In this document: in pieces, positions 1 through 7,690 of the stretch | Layout: each line of letters begins with the position of its first letter | Position numbering within the stretch: position 1 is the stretch's first letter | Assembly: GCA_002483265.1 (NCBI GenBank) | Contig: DLHO01000020.1 | Span: 122,363 to 159,442, forward strand | DNA from: Flavobacteriales bacterium UBA7666 | Lineage (GTDB): Bacteria; Bacteroidota; Bacteroidia; Flavobacteriales_D; Crocinitomicaceae | Direction of reading: 5' to 3' | Length of the DNA: 37,080 nt | Program-made: the position numbers and the translations under genes | Notes under the pieces: model-generated | Databases searched by the model: none | Told to the model about the DNA's origin: nothing | What the model saw: only the letters and a program-made list of their open reading frames with translations

Positions 1-28
1 AAAATTTTCCGCCCCTACGTTTTTACAA

Positions 29-44
29 ACGCGAGGCATCGCGT
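29..44. repeat. Short REP-like hairpin (ACGCGA-GGCA-TCGCGT)
   Basis: A perfect 6-bp inverted repeat with a 4-nt loop. It lies in the gene-free first 380 bases. The core resembles the GC-rich ACGCGA/TCGCGT palindromes scattered between genes in many bacteria. It has no T-run, so a terminator role for a gene left of the window is only possible. Family assignment is from memory of the motif. Confidence 0.4.
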
Positions 45-98
45 CCATCATATTTATACCAACATTGAACCGGAAAAGCCGATTGGACATTGTTAACC

Positions 99-153
99 CG
101 TGGATATTGCATGGATACTCCATAGATAAAGCATAGATATAGCGATGATTGTA
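99..153. repeat. Degenerate 11-bp tandem repeat, array A (5 units)
   Basis: Five consecutive 11-nt units can be read: CGTGGATATTG, CATGGATACTC, CATAGATAAAG, CATAGATATAG and CGATGATTGTA. The consensus is about YATRGATANNN. The second unit is identical to the last unit of the array at 10978-11032. The rest of 1-380 has no supported gene: it holds T-rich, low-complexity DNA with repeated TTTTGAAC motifs (about 260-310) and a CCAAAGC-TT-GCTTTGG hairpin at 313-328. Confidence 0.6.
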
Positions 154-312
154 TATATGTTTAACATCGAAAGGATATAATTAACATGATTTTAACGATC
201 GAAACAACTTAGAAAAATTTCCCTTTTTTCAATTCTCCGTTCTCCAATCTTTCTTTTTCAATCTTTTGAACTTTTTATTGAACATTTTGAACCTTTTACA
301 CTTTTGAAAAAT

Positions 313-328
313 CCAAAGCTTGCTTTGG
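313..328. repeat. Hairpin CCAAAGC-TT-GCTTTGG upstream of the TPR lipoprotein gene
   Basis: A perfect 7-bp inverted repeat with a 2-nt spacer, 53 bases before the ATG at 381. It could lie in the promoter or 5' leader of the TPR lipoprotein gene and act as an operator or leader hairpin. No clear TAnnTTTG box is visible beside it, so its role is unknown. Confidence 0.3.
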
Positions 329-380
329 TGCGTATCTGTTTTAGTTCTGCTATGATTTTTAAACGCTAAACACTACAGTT

Positions 381-1715
381 ATGAAAAAAAATAAATACTC
401 CTTTTATGTGCTTTCTATTGCCGCTTTATTATTAACCTCATCATTGATTTCCTCTTGTGATTCTGCAAAGGAAGAAGAAGAGGTGGTAGTAGTGAAACAA
501 GGGTTCCAAATCCCACAGTTATTAGAACGTGAAAAAGATTTGTCGTACGACGAGTTTTTGAAGATCAGGGAAAAATTCAATAAACTTTCTTTTGAAGCTG
601 AAAATGACAAAACGAAAATCGAAAGTTTGATTAAGTTGTCTGAGATTTACATCTATGAGGCACGTGTTACAGGAGAACATCCTTACTACTACAATGCTGC
701 CCTGGTTACCTTGAACGAGACTTTGAAGGATACAACAAAAATGACTACTGATCAACATTTCACAGCATTGTTCTATAAATCAACTGTTCAGTTATCTCAG
801 CACAAATTCAATGAAGCATTGGTAACCGGAGAAAAAGCCCTGGCTTTGAACAATACGAATTCCGGAATTTACGGAGTATTGGTTGATGCGAATGTTGAAA
901 TTGGTAATTACGATGAAGCAGTTAAGAACTGCGATAAGATGATTTCCATTCGTCCGGATTTGCGTTCATACAGCCGTATTTCCTACCTGCGTGAAATTTA
1001 CGGAGATATGAAGGGAAGTATCAAATCAATGGAACAGGCAATCGAAGCCGGAGCACCTTATTCGGAATATAAATGCTGGACGATTGTGACCATGGGTAAA
1101 ATGCTCGAAAATCACAATCAACTGGATTCTGCAATGGCTTATTATCAATTTTCTGCCAATGAGCGCGCAAATTATCCTTTTGGAATTGCTGGAATGGCAA
1201 GTGTAGAAGGCAAATTGGGGAATTACAAAAAAGCAGATTCGTTGTATACAGTTGCTTTGAATGCAGTTCCGGAAATCAGTTTCATAATGGATCAGGCTAA
1301 ATTGTACCAAAAGCAAGGCAAAAAAGCCGAAATGAAACGTTTGATCCCGAGAATCGAATCCATGTTTCAGGAAGATATTGAATCCGGACACAACGTCAAT
1401 ATGGAATTCGCCTTCTTCTTGCTTGATTTCAAAAAAGATTACAAACGAGCGCTTGATTTAGGTCTGAAAGAATATAAATTGCGACCGAACAACATTGATG
1501 TGAATCGTTTGCTTGCCTTTGCTTATTATGCAAACGGAGACAATGAAAATGCAGCGAAACACGTCCGGATTGCAATGAAAACAAATAAACAAGAAGGAGA
1601 TTTGTATTGCATCAGCGGTTTGATCAACAACGATAAAAAACAAATCAAGAAAGCATTTTCGATTGATCCGTATCAAGACCACTTGTTTGTTGACCGTGCA
1701 AAAAAGATGATTTAA
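381..1715 (+). CDS. TPR-repeat lipoprotein
   Basis: A 444-residue protein with a lipoprotein signal: basic N-terminus, hydrophobic stretch and lipobox LISSC with the acceptor Cys at residue 26, followed by an acidic patch (EEEE). The rest is alpha-helical and contains several TPR-like units, for example around residues 125-160, 160-195, 235-290 and 365-400, with typical A/G-Y-A spacing. TPR proteins are protein-interaction scaffolds; this one should be tethered to the inner or outer membrane facing the periplasm. It ends 32 bp before a TonB-dependent receptor gene on the same strand, so the two are probably co-transcribed and the TPR protein may assist that receptor (inference). The ATG gives a well-formed lipoprotein signal. 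Specific function is unknown. Confidence 0.85.
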   Translation: MKKNKYSFYVLSIAALLLTSSLISSCDSAKEEEEVVVVKQGFQIPQLLEREKDLSYDEFLKIREKFNKLSFEAENDKTKIESLIKLSEIYIYEARVTGEHPYYYNAALVTLNETLKDTTKMTTDQHFTALFYKSTVQLSQHKFNEALVTGEKALALNNTNSGIYGVLVDANVEIGNYDEAVKNCDKMISIRPDLRSYSRISYLREIYGDMKGSIKSMEQAIEAGAPYSEYKCWTIVTMGKMLENHNQLDSAMAYYQFSANERANYPFGIAGMASVEGKLGNYKKADSLYTVALNAVPEISFIMDQAKLYQKQGKKAEMKRLIPRIESMFQEDIESGHNVNMEFAFFLLDFKKDYKRALDLGLKEYKLRPNNIDVNRLLAFAYYANGDNENAAKHVRIAMKTNKQEGDLYCISGLINNDKKQIKKAFSIDPYQDHLFVDRAKKMI

Positions 1716-1747
1716 CCTGAATTCATTCTCATATAAAACCTTACACT

Positions 1748-4015
1748 ATGAAAAACAAGTACCTCTTTGCTAGAATTGGCAGTCGTTTGTTGTTACTGTT
1801 CGGGCTTCTTTTGCTCTCAAATTTAAGCTTCTCGCATGGGATAAACGGAATTGTAATTGACCAGCAATCCCAGGGAATTCAAAATGCGAAAGTTACTTTG
1901 ATTGGTTCTGTAAAATACAGTATGACCAATGGATTGGGAGAATTTGTCTTAACAGATGTGCATTTGGGAGATTCCATTCTGATCGAAAGTCAGGGATATC
2001 AAAAACGGACTTTTTTGATCGATAACGAAAGTTATTTTGAGAAAAACGTATTGTTCCAATTGTTTGAAAATGCAACGGAATTGAGCGAGGTGAAAGTTAC
2101 AGGAAACAGAACGCAATTGACACAAACTGCCAATATCAATCTGACTTTGCAACCCGTTCGTTCGGCACAGGAATTATTGACTTTGGTTCCGGGCTTGTTT
2201 GTTGCCCAGCATGCCGGAGGAGGAAAGGCAGAACAATTGTTTTTGCGCGGATTCGATATTGATCATGGAACGGATGTCGCACTTTCATTGGATGGAATGC
2301 CGGTCAATATGGTTTCTCATGCACATGGACAAGGTTATGCCGATTTTCATTTTGTGATGCCAGAAGTGGTAGACAAGATCAATTTTGAAAAAGGACCTTA
2401 CGATGTTACAAAAGGAAATCTGGCAACTGCGGGATCAGTGGATTTTCAAACCAGGGAACAGTTATCTAAAAGTTTTGTTTCCGGAGAATATGGGATGTTT
2501 GATCATAAAAAAATTACAGCAGGCATCAAGGTACTGGAAAATCAACGCAACAACGCTTATTTTGCAGCGGATTATTACCAGACGGATAATTATTTTGAAT
2601 CACCACAGGATTTTAAACGCATTAATTTCTATGGAAAATATACCGGAATCATTTCTCCCAATTTCAAGATCACAGTTTCTGCTTCCACGTTCCAAAGCAG
2701 TTGGAATGCATCCGGACAAATTCCGGAAAGAGCAGTAGCCAATGGAATGATTTCCCGATTTGGAGCGATCGACAATACAGAAGGAGGAAAGACTTCCAGA
2801 ACAAATATTCAACTGGGAGTGATTCAAAAAATCAATGCTTCCTCCTCTTTGAAGAGCGACTTTTTCGTTTCCATGTACGATTTTTCCCTCTTCTCGAATT
2901 TCACTTTTTTCTTAGAAGATTCAATCAATGGAGACCAAATTCATCAATACGAGAGCAGAAAAATCTATGGTGGAAAAACGGAATACAAAAAGACCATTAC
3001 TTTAAGAGAAAACACAACATTCAGTTTTACTGGTGGTGGCGGATTTCGATACGACGATATCAACAACATTGGGTTGGCTCAAACAACCGGAAGAACCCAG
3101 TTGCGAAATCAAATTCAATTGGGAAATATCAATGAATCGAATATGTTCGGATACGTTTCCGGTAAATTGGAAATCAACCGATTTGTAATCGGTGCTGCTT
3201 TGCGCGTAGACAATGTGAGTTTCTATTACAATGATTTGAAAGACACCGTTTATCAGCCTAAAAGTATCTCTCAAACAGTACTCTTACCTAAGCTATCTTT
3301 GTTGTATAATGCAACAGACAATGTGCAACTCTATTTGAAATCAGGGATCGGTTATCATTCCAATGATGCGCGCGTATTGCTTTCAACCGATAATTTGAAC
3401 AAGAAAGCTTTACCGCTGGCTCTTGGAACAGATTTGGGAACTACCTGGAAGCTAACAAAGAATCTCTTATTCAATGGAGCATTGTGGTATTTGCTTTCCG
3501 AGCAGGAATTCGTTTACGTTGGAGATGCAGGAGTGGTAGAGCCAAGCGGTCGTTCTCAGCGTTTGGGATTTGATGCCGGATTAACTTTTCAACCAACCAA
3601 ATGGTTGTTTTTGTATTCCAACTTGAATTATTCTCATGCACGTGCAGTAAGCGAACCGAAAGGTCAGGATTATATTCCACTGGCTCCGGTTTTTACTTCT
3701 GATGGAAAAGTACAATTGAATTTCAAAAAAGGAATTTTCGCAACACTTTCTTATCGCTATATGGGTGACAGAGCAGTAAATGAAGACAGAAGTGTTTTGG
3801 CAAAAGGATATTTTGTAAACGACTTTACTTTGGGATACCAGCATAAATCATTCGTGATCACGGGAATTGTAAACAATCTATTTAATGTAAGCTGGAATGA
3901 AACACAGTTTTTAACCGAATCTCGTTTGAAGGATGAATCTCAACCCGTTTCTGAAATTCATTTTACTCCGGGAACTCCTTTTTCATGTAGACTTCAGGTG
4001 AAATTTATGTTCTGA
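1748..4015 (+). CDS. TonB-dependent receptor with CarboxypepD_reg-like domain and His-rich plug
   Basis: A 755-residue outer-membrane receptor. A signal peptide (about residues 1-30) is followed by a carboxypeptidase-regulatory-like beta-sandwich (about 31-110), typical of Bacteroidota receptors, then a plug domain (about 125-235) and a 22-strand-type barrel ending in Phe (VKFMF). The plug carries HAHGQGYADFH (residues 191-201, with His191, His193 and His201) just after LDGMPVN. Family knowledge: these receptors import large or scarce substrates (metal chelates, glycans, peptides) using TonB energy. The His cluster suggests a metal-related substrate, but this is inference. No SusD-like partner is present; the upstream neighbour is a TPR lipoprotein. 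Full length, with no frameshift. Confidence 0.93.
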   Translation: MKNKYLFARIGSRLLLLFGLLLLSNLSFSHGINGIVIDQQSQGIQNAKVTLIGSVKYSMTNGLGEFVLTDVHLGDSILIESQGYQKRTFLIDNESYFEKNVLFQLFENATELSEVKVTGNRTQLTQTANINLTLQPVRSAQELLTLVPGLFVAQHAGGGKAEQLFLRGFDIDHGTDVALSLDGMPVNMVSHAHGQGYADFHFVMPEVVDKINFEKGPYDVTKGNLATAGSVDFQTREQLSKSFVSGEYGMFDHKKITAGIKVLENQRNNAYFAADYYQTDNYFESPQDFKRINFYGKYTGIISPNFKITVSASTFQSSWNASGQIPERAVANGMISRFGAIDNTEGGKTSRTNIQLGVIQKINASSSLKSDFFVSMYDFSLFSNFTFFLEDSINGDQIHQYESRKIYGGKTEYKKTITLRENTTFSFTGGGGFRYDDINNIGLAQTTGRTQLRNQIQLGNINESNMFGYVSGKLEINRFVIGAALRVDNVSFYYNDLKDTVYQPKSISQTVLLPKLSLLYNATDNVQLYLKSGIGYHSNDARVLLSTDNLNKKALPLALGTDLGTTWKLTKNLLFNGALWYLLSEQEFVYVGDAGVVEPSGRSQRLGFDAGLTFQPTKWLFLYSNLNYSHARAVSEPKGQDYIPLAPVFTSDGKVQLNFKKGIFATLSYRYMGDRAVNEDRSVLAKGYFVNDFTLGYQHKSFVITGIVNNLFNVSWNETQFLTESRLKDESQPVSEIHFTPGTPFSCRLQVKFMF

Positions 4016-4159
4016 AGTACTCATGATCTTTTTTATCCTGTGCGTAATTACTGCAACATGAGATTTGTGTAACAATGTTTTTTTATTCTGTAATGGGTTG
4101 CGCTTGGTTAAAGATGACCTTTGATACTACAAAGAGTATTCATTTTTAAAACAAACGTT

Positions 4160-4396
4160 ATGTCAACAGGAGAAAAAAACACAAACCCTAACTCAGATAA
4201 AAAAACAGAGTCATTTAAAATTTCAGGTGACTGGACAAAACAGTCTGAGCAGTTAAAGGATAAATTCAGTCAATTAACAGATTCAGATTTGAAATTTGAA
4301 CCGGGTAAGGAAAACGAATTGCTTCAACGCGTAGAAACAAGATTGAATAAAAAGAGAGATGAGGTCATCAACATCATCAACAAATGTGAAGTTTGA
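4160..4396 (+). CDS. CsbD-like general stress protein
   Basis: A 78-residue hydrophilic, all-helical protein. Its core (DW..QSEQLKDKFSQLTDSDL, then F.PGKE.ELL.R...RL.K.R.EVINII) fits the CsbD family, whose members are small stress-induced proteins of unknown biochemical role. An in-frame ATG 39 bases earlier (4121) would add a hydrophobic, atypical MILQRVFIFKTNV extension, so the internal ATG at 4160, which gives the family-like N-terminus MSTGEKN, is preferred. It is followed by a strong hairpin terminator at 4478-4513. It sits near a coiled-coil lipoprotein and an lmo0937-type membrane peptide, often found in envelope/osmotic stress groups (established association, approximate). Confidence 0.8.
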   Translation: MSTGEKNTNPNSDKKTESFKISGDWTKQSEQLKDKFSQLTDSDLKFEPGKENELLQRVETRLNKKRDEVINIINKCEV

Positions 4397-4472
4397 TCTT
4401 CCGATTTTAAGTCAAAGTTCTAGAACAGAATTTTCTATAATGACTAATAGTTTCTGTTTTTCAACTCTGCGT

Positions 4473-4513
4473 AAAAGGTGTCTGTCGGTCTGATTGGCAG
4501 ATAGGCACTTTTT
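4473..4513 (+). terminator. Rho-independent terminator after the CsbD-like gene
   Basis: GTGTCTGTC (4478-4486) pairs with GATAGGCAC (4500-4508), with two G-U pairs, around a 13-nt loop. It is preceded by AAAA and followed by TTTTT. This should end the CsbD-like transcript before the lipoprotein gene at 4638. Confidence 0.75.
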
Positions 4514-4637
4514 AGTTTAAATATCATGTGTATCAAATTCTGTAAAAGGGAATCTTTGCCGGAAATTATGAAATGCCCCATGAACACCGACTAAGAACTT
4601 TTATCAAGTAAAATACCCCTTACATAAAATTAAAAGC

Positions 4638-5084
4638 ATGAAGAAAAACAGACTATCCATTTGGATGTTATCCGTTTTGGTTGTTTTGATGACAGCCTGT
4701 ACAACAACAACAAAATCAGAAAAGGTAGATGAAGCCTCAAACGATATTCAAAATTCCCGGAAAGATCTGGATTGGACGAATAAACAATATGCAAAGGAAG
4801 TTGCAAGTTATCGGGCTTCGGTGGAAACTGATTTAAGGAATAACAAGCTGCGAATTGCAAAATTGCAGGATGAGAAATCGAATGCAAAAGAGGAAGCTTT
4901 GATAATCAGAAATGAAAGAATTGCAGCTGTTCAGAAAAGCAATAACGAATTAGAATTACGCATGAGACAGTATAGAGGCGACAACAAAGAACACTGGAAA
5001 GAGTTCAGACACGAATACGACAGCGATATGAGTGAGTTGGGAAAATCCTTAAAAGATCTCGTAAAAGAAGATAATGCAAAATAA
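4638..5084 (+). CDS. Small coiled-coil lipoprotein
   Basis: A 148-residue protein with a lipoprotein signal: hydrophobic core and lipobox LMTAC, acceptor Cys at residue 21. The mature part is highly charged (Lys/Glu/Arg/Asp-rich), with almost no predicted beta structure and heptad-like spacing from about residue 40 to 140, which suggests a long helix or coiled coil in the periplasm. I do not recognise a named family. It lies between two terminators (4478-4513 and 5167-5196) and so probably forms its own transcription unit. Its position beside a CsbD-like gene suggests a role in envelope stress, but that is guilt by association only. Confidence 0.75.
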   Translation: MKKNRLSIWMLSVLVVLMTACTTTTKSEKVDEASNDIQNSRKDLDWTNKQYAKEVASYRASVETDLRNNKLRIAKLQDEKSNAKEEALIIRNERIAAVQKSNNELELRMRQYRGDNKEHWKEFRHEYDSDMSELGKSLKDLVKEDNAK

Positions 5085-5166
5085 TACAAATAAACAATTG
5101 GGAGGGATAAAGATCCTCTATTGCTAAAATCAATAGTAGAATGGTTATCCTGAAAATTGCTTAGTT

Positions 5167-5196
5167 AAGGGGTTCGTTCAGGCGGACTCCTTTTTT
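5167..5196 (+). terminator. Rho-independent terminator after the coiled-coil lipoprotein gene
   Basis: AAGGGGTTCG (5167-5176) pairs with CGGACTCCTT (5183-5192), with G-U wobbles, around a 6-nt loop, followed by a run of T to 5196. It ends 14 bp before the next ATG, so the next gene probably needs its own promoter or read-through. Confidence 0.75.
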
Positions 5197-5209
5197 ATAC
5201 AAGTAGCGT

Positions 5210-5524
5210 ATGGAAAATCAAGTAAATAAGTCGTTTTTAAAGAGTTTTCGAACTTTCTTTCATCGTTTCCCGGGATTGATCAGTACTAAACGCAGAAAGT
5301 ATCGGATCCATCAACTTGAAACGAAGCGAATTATGAATCGGATTCTGGAAATTAAAAACAGGCATCCCGAACTTTCAAAATACTTGAATAAAATCCCGGA
5401 ATTTCGACCAAATGAGAAGGACTCGGAAATCAGGTTGGCTGATTTAAGAAAGTACCATACGAAATTATTGGAGCTACTGGAAAAATATGAATTGGAATTG
5501 AATAAGCGTTTTTGGTTTATCTGA
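5210..5524 (+). CDS. Hypothetical basic helical protein
   Basis: A 104-residue cytoplasmic-type protein with no signal peptide or membrane segment. It is rich in Lys, Arg, Leu and Glu; the N-terminal 40 residues are strongly basic (SFRTFFHRFPG, STKRRKYRIHQ) and residues 75-100 form a charged amphipathic helix (LLELLEKYELELNKRF). I do not recognise a family. Its codon use resembles the neighbouring genes. It starts only 13 bases after a terminator, so expression may come from read-through or a promoter overlapping the hairpin. A real gene is likely but not certain. Confidence 0.55.
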   Translation: MENQVNKSFLKSFRTFFHRFPGLISTKRRKYRIHQLETKRIMNRILEIKNRHPELSKYLNKIPEFRPNEKDSEIRLADLRKYHTKLLELLEKYELELNKRFWFI

Positions 5525-5618
5525 TTCTTACCAAGCCCATTGAAAAATCAGTGATTGATGTAAGCTTTCGGTTTTAGGATATAATGTTCTAAGCTAAAAA
5601 CAACATCACCTTTGCGAC

Positions 5619-5634
5619 GTGGAACTTCTTCCAC
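5619..5634 (+). promoter_or_regulatory. Leader hairpin GTGGAA-CTTC-TTCCAC before the PorT-like gene
   Basis: A perfect 6-bp stem with a CTTC loop, 16 bases before the ATG at 5650. It lies 4 bases after CACCTTTG (5607-5614), a one-mismatch version of the Bacteroidota -7 box, so the hairpin would sit at the very 5' end of the mRNA and could stabilise it. Promoter assignment is tentative. Confidence 0.35.
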
Positions 5635-5649
5635 ATTTAAATACAGAAC

Positions 5650-6291
5650 ATGAAAAAAATAGGTTTAATACTATTCGCGATACTTGGGATTGGCATGACA
5701 GTAAATGCTCAGGAATCAGAAAAGTATGATCGTCGAGAAAAATTCACTGTTGGATTCCGTCTTGGAGCGAATTTATCAAACGTTTGGGATTCGGAAGGTG
5801 AGGATTTTGACGCAGATACTAAACTGGGATTTGCCGGAGGTGCTTTTGTCGGGATTCCGATCGGAAGATATATTGGGATTCAACCCGAAGTACTGTTTTC
5901 TCAAAAAGGTTTTAAAGCTTCAGGAACATTATTAGGAACTTCTTACTCTTATAAGAAAACAACGAACTGGATTGATATTCCCATCCAATTTCAAATCAAG
6001 CCACTTCCTTTTTTGACCGTTTTGGTTGGACCACAAATCTCTTTTAGAGTGAGTGAACGGAATGAATACACTTTCGGGAACAATAGTTCTGCACAGGAAG
6101 AGGAATTTAAAAATGACAATATCCGCAAGAATATGCTCGGAATCTCTACCGGATTTGATATTAACATCTACCACGTAGTTGTTTCCGGAAGAGCTTGTTG
6201 GGATCTTCAAAGTAACAGAGGTGACGGAACATCATCCACACCACGCTATAGAAATCAGTTTGTCCAATTGACAATCGGGTTTAAGATTTAA
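5650..6291 (+). CDS. PorT-family outer-membrane beta-barrel protein
   Basis: A 213-residue protein with an N-terminal signal peptide (cleavage after about VNAQ, residue 21). The mature part has alternating hydrophobic/polar beta strands: FTVGFRLGANLSN, KLGFAGGAFVGIPIGRYIGIQPEVLFSQKG, WIDIPIQFQIKP and a C-terminal VQLTIGFKI. This pattern (Gly-rich first strand, IQPEVLFSQKG, and IDIPI.F) is that of the OMP_b-brl_2/PorT-like barrels common in Bacteroidota. Role in the cell is unknown; PorT itself supports type IX secretion, but this family is broad and a T9SS role should not be assumed. The next gene (lmo0937-like) follows after 26 bp and may be co-transcribed. Confidence 0.8.
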   Translation: MKKIGLILFAILGIGMTVNAQESEKYDRREKFTVGFRLGANLSNVWDSEGEDFDADTKLGFAGGAFVGIPIGRYIGIQPEVLFSQKGFKASGTLLGTSYSYKKTTNWIDIPIQFQIKPLPFLTVLVGPQISFRVSERNEYTFGNNSSAQEEEFKNDNIRKNMLGISTGFDINIYHVVVSGRACWDLQSNRGDGTSSTPRYRNQFVQLTIGFKI

Positions 6292-6317
6292 AGTAGTAAC
6301 TAAGAGTATAAGTGTTC

Positions 6318-6467
6318 ATGAAAGGAATATTATGTACGTTGGCAATTATTGTCATTATTGGTTGGCTCATCGGTTATTTTGGATATCACGAAGGAGGCTT
6401 TTTTCATCTGATTTTGCTTGTTGGTGTGACAGTGATGGTCATACAATTGGTCCCGGATAGAAAATAA
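6318..6467 (+). CDS. lmo0937-type small membrane protein
   Basis: A 49-residue ORF (MKGILCTLAIIVIIGWLIG...) with two hydrophobic helices (about 3-20 and 29-45) separated by a FGYHEGG turn, ending in PDRK. The order of motifs (WLIGYF, then GG.FHLIL, then a short basic tail) matches the lmo0937 family of tiny membrane proteins (DUF5670-like), frequent in Bacteroidota and Firmicutes near stress genes. Function is unknown. It lies 26 bp after the barrel gene and is followed by a 12-bp perfect hairpin at 6506-6535. Family recognition is from motif layout, without a search. Confidence 0.75.
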   Translation: MKGILCTLAIIVIIGWLIGYFGYHEGGFFHLILLVGVTVMVIQLVPDRK

Positions 6468-6505
6468 TAGGTTATAAATGTTGGTTTAAAATTAGCAGAA
6501 CACGG

Positions 6506-6535
6506 GTCATTTGATAAGCTTTATTATCAAATGAC
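6506..6535 (+). terminator. 12-bp perfect hairpin, probable terminator
   Basis: GTCATTTGATAA and its exact reverse complement are separated by the loop GCTTTA. No strong T-run follows (TTCTGTATTT), so it may be a weak or bidirectional terminator or a processing site. It marks the boundary between the membrane-peptide gene and the AraC-cupin-AraC group. Confidence 0.5.
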
Positions 6536-6664
6536 TTCTGTATTTGTAGAACTATTCACTGGTAGAGAATTAATTTATTGTAAATCAATGCGAAACAAGT
6601 GTGAAATAGATTAGGTATGGTAGTAAATTGTCGTATCTTCACAAGCATTCAATAACAACCGATT

Positions 6665-7234
6665 TTGAAAATTTATATAAAGTACATGGTCAGCTTGCGC
6701 TGTAAAAAAATGGTTGGGACAGAACTGAAAAAACTGGGGGTTATCATGCCTAAAATTAATCAGGGCATGGTTGAGTTTCAGGAAGAATTATCTGCAGAAC
6801 AAGAAACTCAATTTCAGAAAGGCATTCTTAAATTAGGATTTGAAGTTTTGGACGAGACTAATAGTAAATTATTGGATCGCATTTCAGTATTAATTACCGA
6901 GTTGATCTATAAGCATCAGGAAATACCAAGAAAGGACTATCCTGCATATTTAATTGAAAAATTAGGGTTCGACTATTCAGAAATCACGCACTTATTTTCC
7001 GAAGTACATGGAATCAATTTACCTCAATTTATTTTAATGCAGCAGGTGGAAAGGGTCAAAGAAATGCTGTTGTATGAAGATTTGAAAGTGAAAGAAATTG
7101 CTGAAATACTTCATTATAAGAATGGAGCCCAATTAACACGTGTATTCAAAAAAATAACTGATTTGACACCGTTTTACTATAAAAAACTCAAGGAAAAACG
7201 ACTGGAGGTTCAGAAAGAAAATACTACCAACTAA
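6665..7234 (+). CDS. AraC-family regulator with HMA-like N-terminal domain (copy 1), TTG start
   Basis: A 189-residue protein. Residues 1-65 have the beta-alpha-beta-beta-alpha-beta pattern of a heavy-metal-associated (ferredoxin-like) domain: KIYIKYMVSLRCKKMVGTEL aligns with the HMA loop, but the CxxC is reduced to a single Cys (Cys13). Residues about 90-185 form an AraC-type double helix-turn-helix (LKVKEIAEILHY, then QLTRVFKKITDLTPFYYK). The start is TTG in ATTTTGAAA: an in-frame stop lies 12 bases upstream, the next ATG would remove the first beta strand, and the paralogue at 7691 shows the same ATT-TTG-AAA arrangement. It is followed after 38 bp by a cupin gene. The ligand is unknown; the single Cys could sense metal or redox (inference). 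Confidence 0.85.
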   Translation: MKIYIKYMVSLRCKKMVGTELKKLGVIMPKINQGMVEFQEELSAEQETQFQKGILKLGFEVLDETNSKLLDRISVLITELIYKHQEIPRKDYPAYLIEKLGFDYSEITHLFSEVHGINLPQFILMQQVERVKEMLLYEDLKVKEIAEILHYKNGAQLTRVFKKITDLTPFYYKKLKEKRLEVQKENTTN

Positions 7235-7272
7235 CACAATATACTCACTAATACTTTAAAGATTAAATCGCC

Positions 7273-7632
7273 ATGAAGAGCAACACAGACAACAATGATT
7301 TAGAAATAGAAAAAGCTAAATCCCATATTGTTGTCGAAATCATTCAATACGTACCCAATGCAATTCTGAGCAAAACAATTATTAAAAAAACTACGGGGAA
7401 TATAACTGCTTCTTCATTTGATGCGGGAGAAGAATTGGAAGAAAAACATTCTCCTTTCGATACCTATGTTCAAATAATCGATGGTTCTGCAGAACTCATC
7501 ATTGACAAAAAAACATTCATTTTGAAATTAGGTGAAGGAATAATTATTCCGGCACATGCAAGACATAAATTCAATGCAAATGAGCAATTCAAAATGATTT
7601 GCACGACGATTAAAAGTGGTTATGAAGATTGA
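7273..7632 (+). CDS. Cupin-domain protein
   Basis: A 119-residue protein with one conserved cupin_2 barrel: SFDAGEELEEKHSPFDTYVQI (motif 1 region), DGSAELIIDKK, then LGEGIIIPAHARHKF (motif 2 region). Possible metal ligands are His63, Glu or Asp nearby, and His98/His101, but motif 1 lacks the full HxH. No signal peptide, so cytoplasmic. It lies 38 bp after one AraC-type regulator and 58 bp before its paralogue, all on one strand. The context suggests a small sensory cassette in which the cupin binds a small molecule or metal and the regulators respond (inference). Enzyme activity cannot be assigned. Confidence 0.85.
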   Translation: MKSNTDNNDLEIEKAKSHIVVEIIQYVPNAILSKTIIKKTTGNITASSFDAGEELEEKHSPFDTYVQIIDGSAELIIDKKTFILKLGEGIIIPAHARHKFNANEQFKMICTTIKSGYED

Positions 7633-7690
7633 AAATTTGAATTATTTCCAGATTAATATTTTATAGAATCTTAATTAAACCCGTTACATT

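Noticed and set aside
1026..1391. 121-codon ORF opposite the TPR lipoprotein gene
   Set aside because: Low-complexity Phe/Ile/Cys-rich translation antisense to a clear TPR protein; no promoter or family.
2385..3135. Open reading frames in another plus-strand frame inside the TonB receptor gene (117 and 144 codons)
   Set aside because: They overlap a full-length, well-conserved receptor, have skewed basic composition (many Ser/Arg/Lys/Gln) and no recognisable domain, typical of shadow frames.
4121..4159. Longer CsbD-like start at 4121
   Set aside because: The extra MILQRVFIFKTNV is hydrophobic and unlike the hydrophilic N-terminus of the family.
5650..6291. Reading the PorT-like barrel as a T9SS component
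   Set aside because: PorT-like barrels are a large family; no other T9SS machinery gene is in the window.
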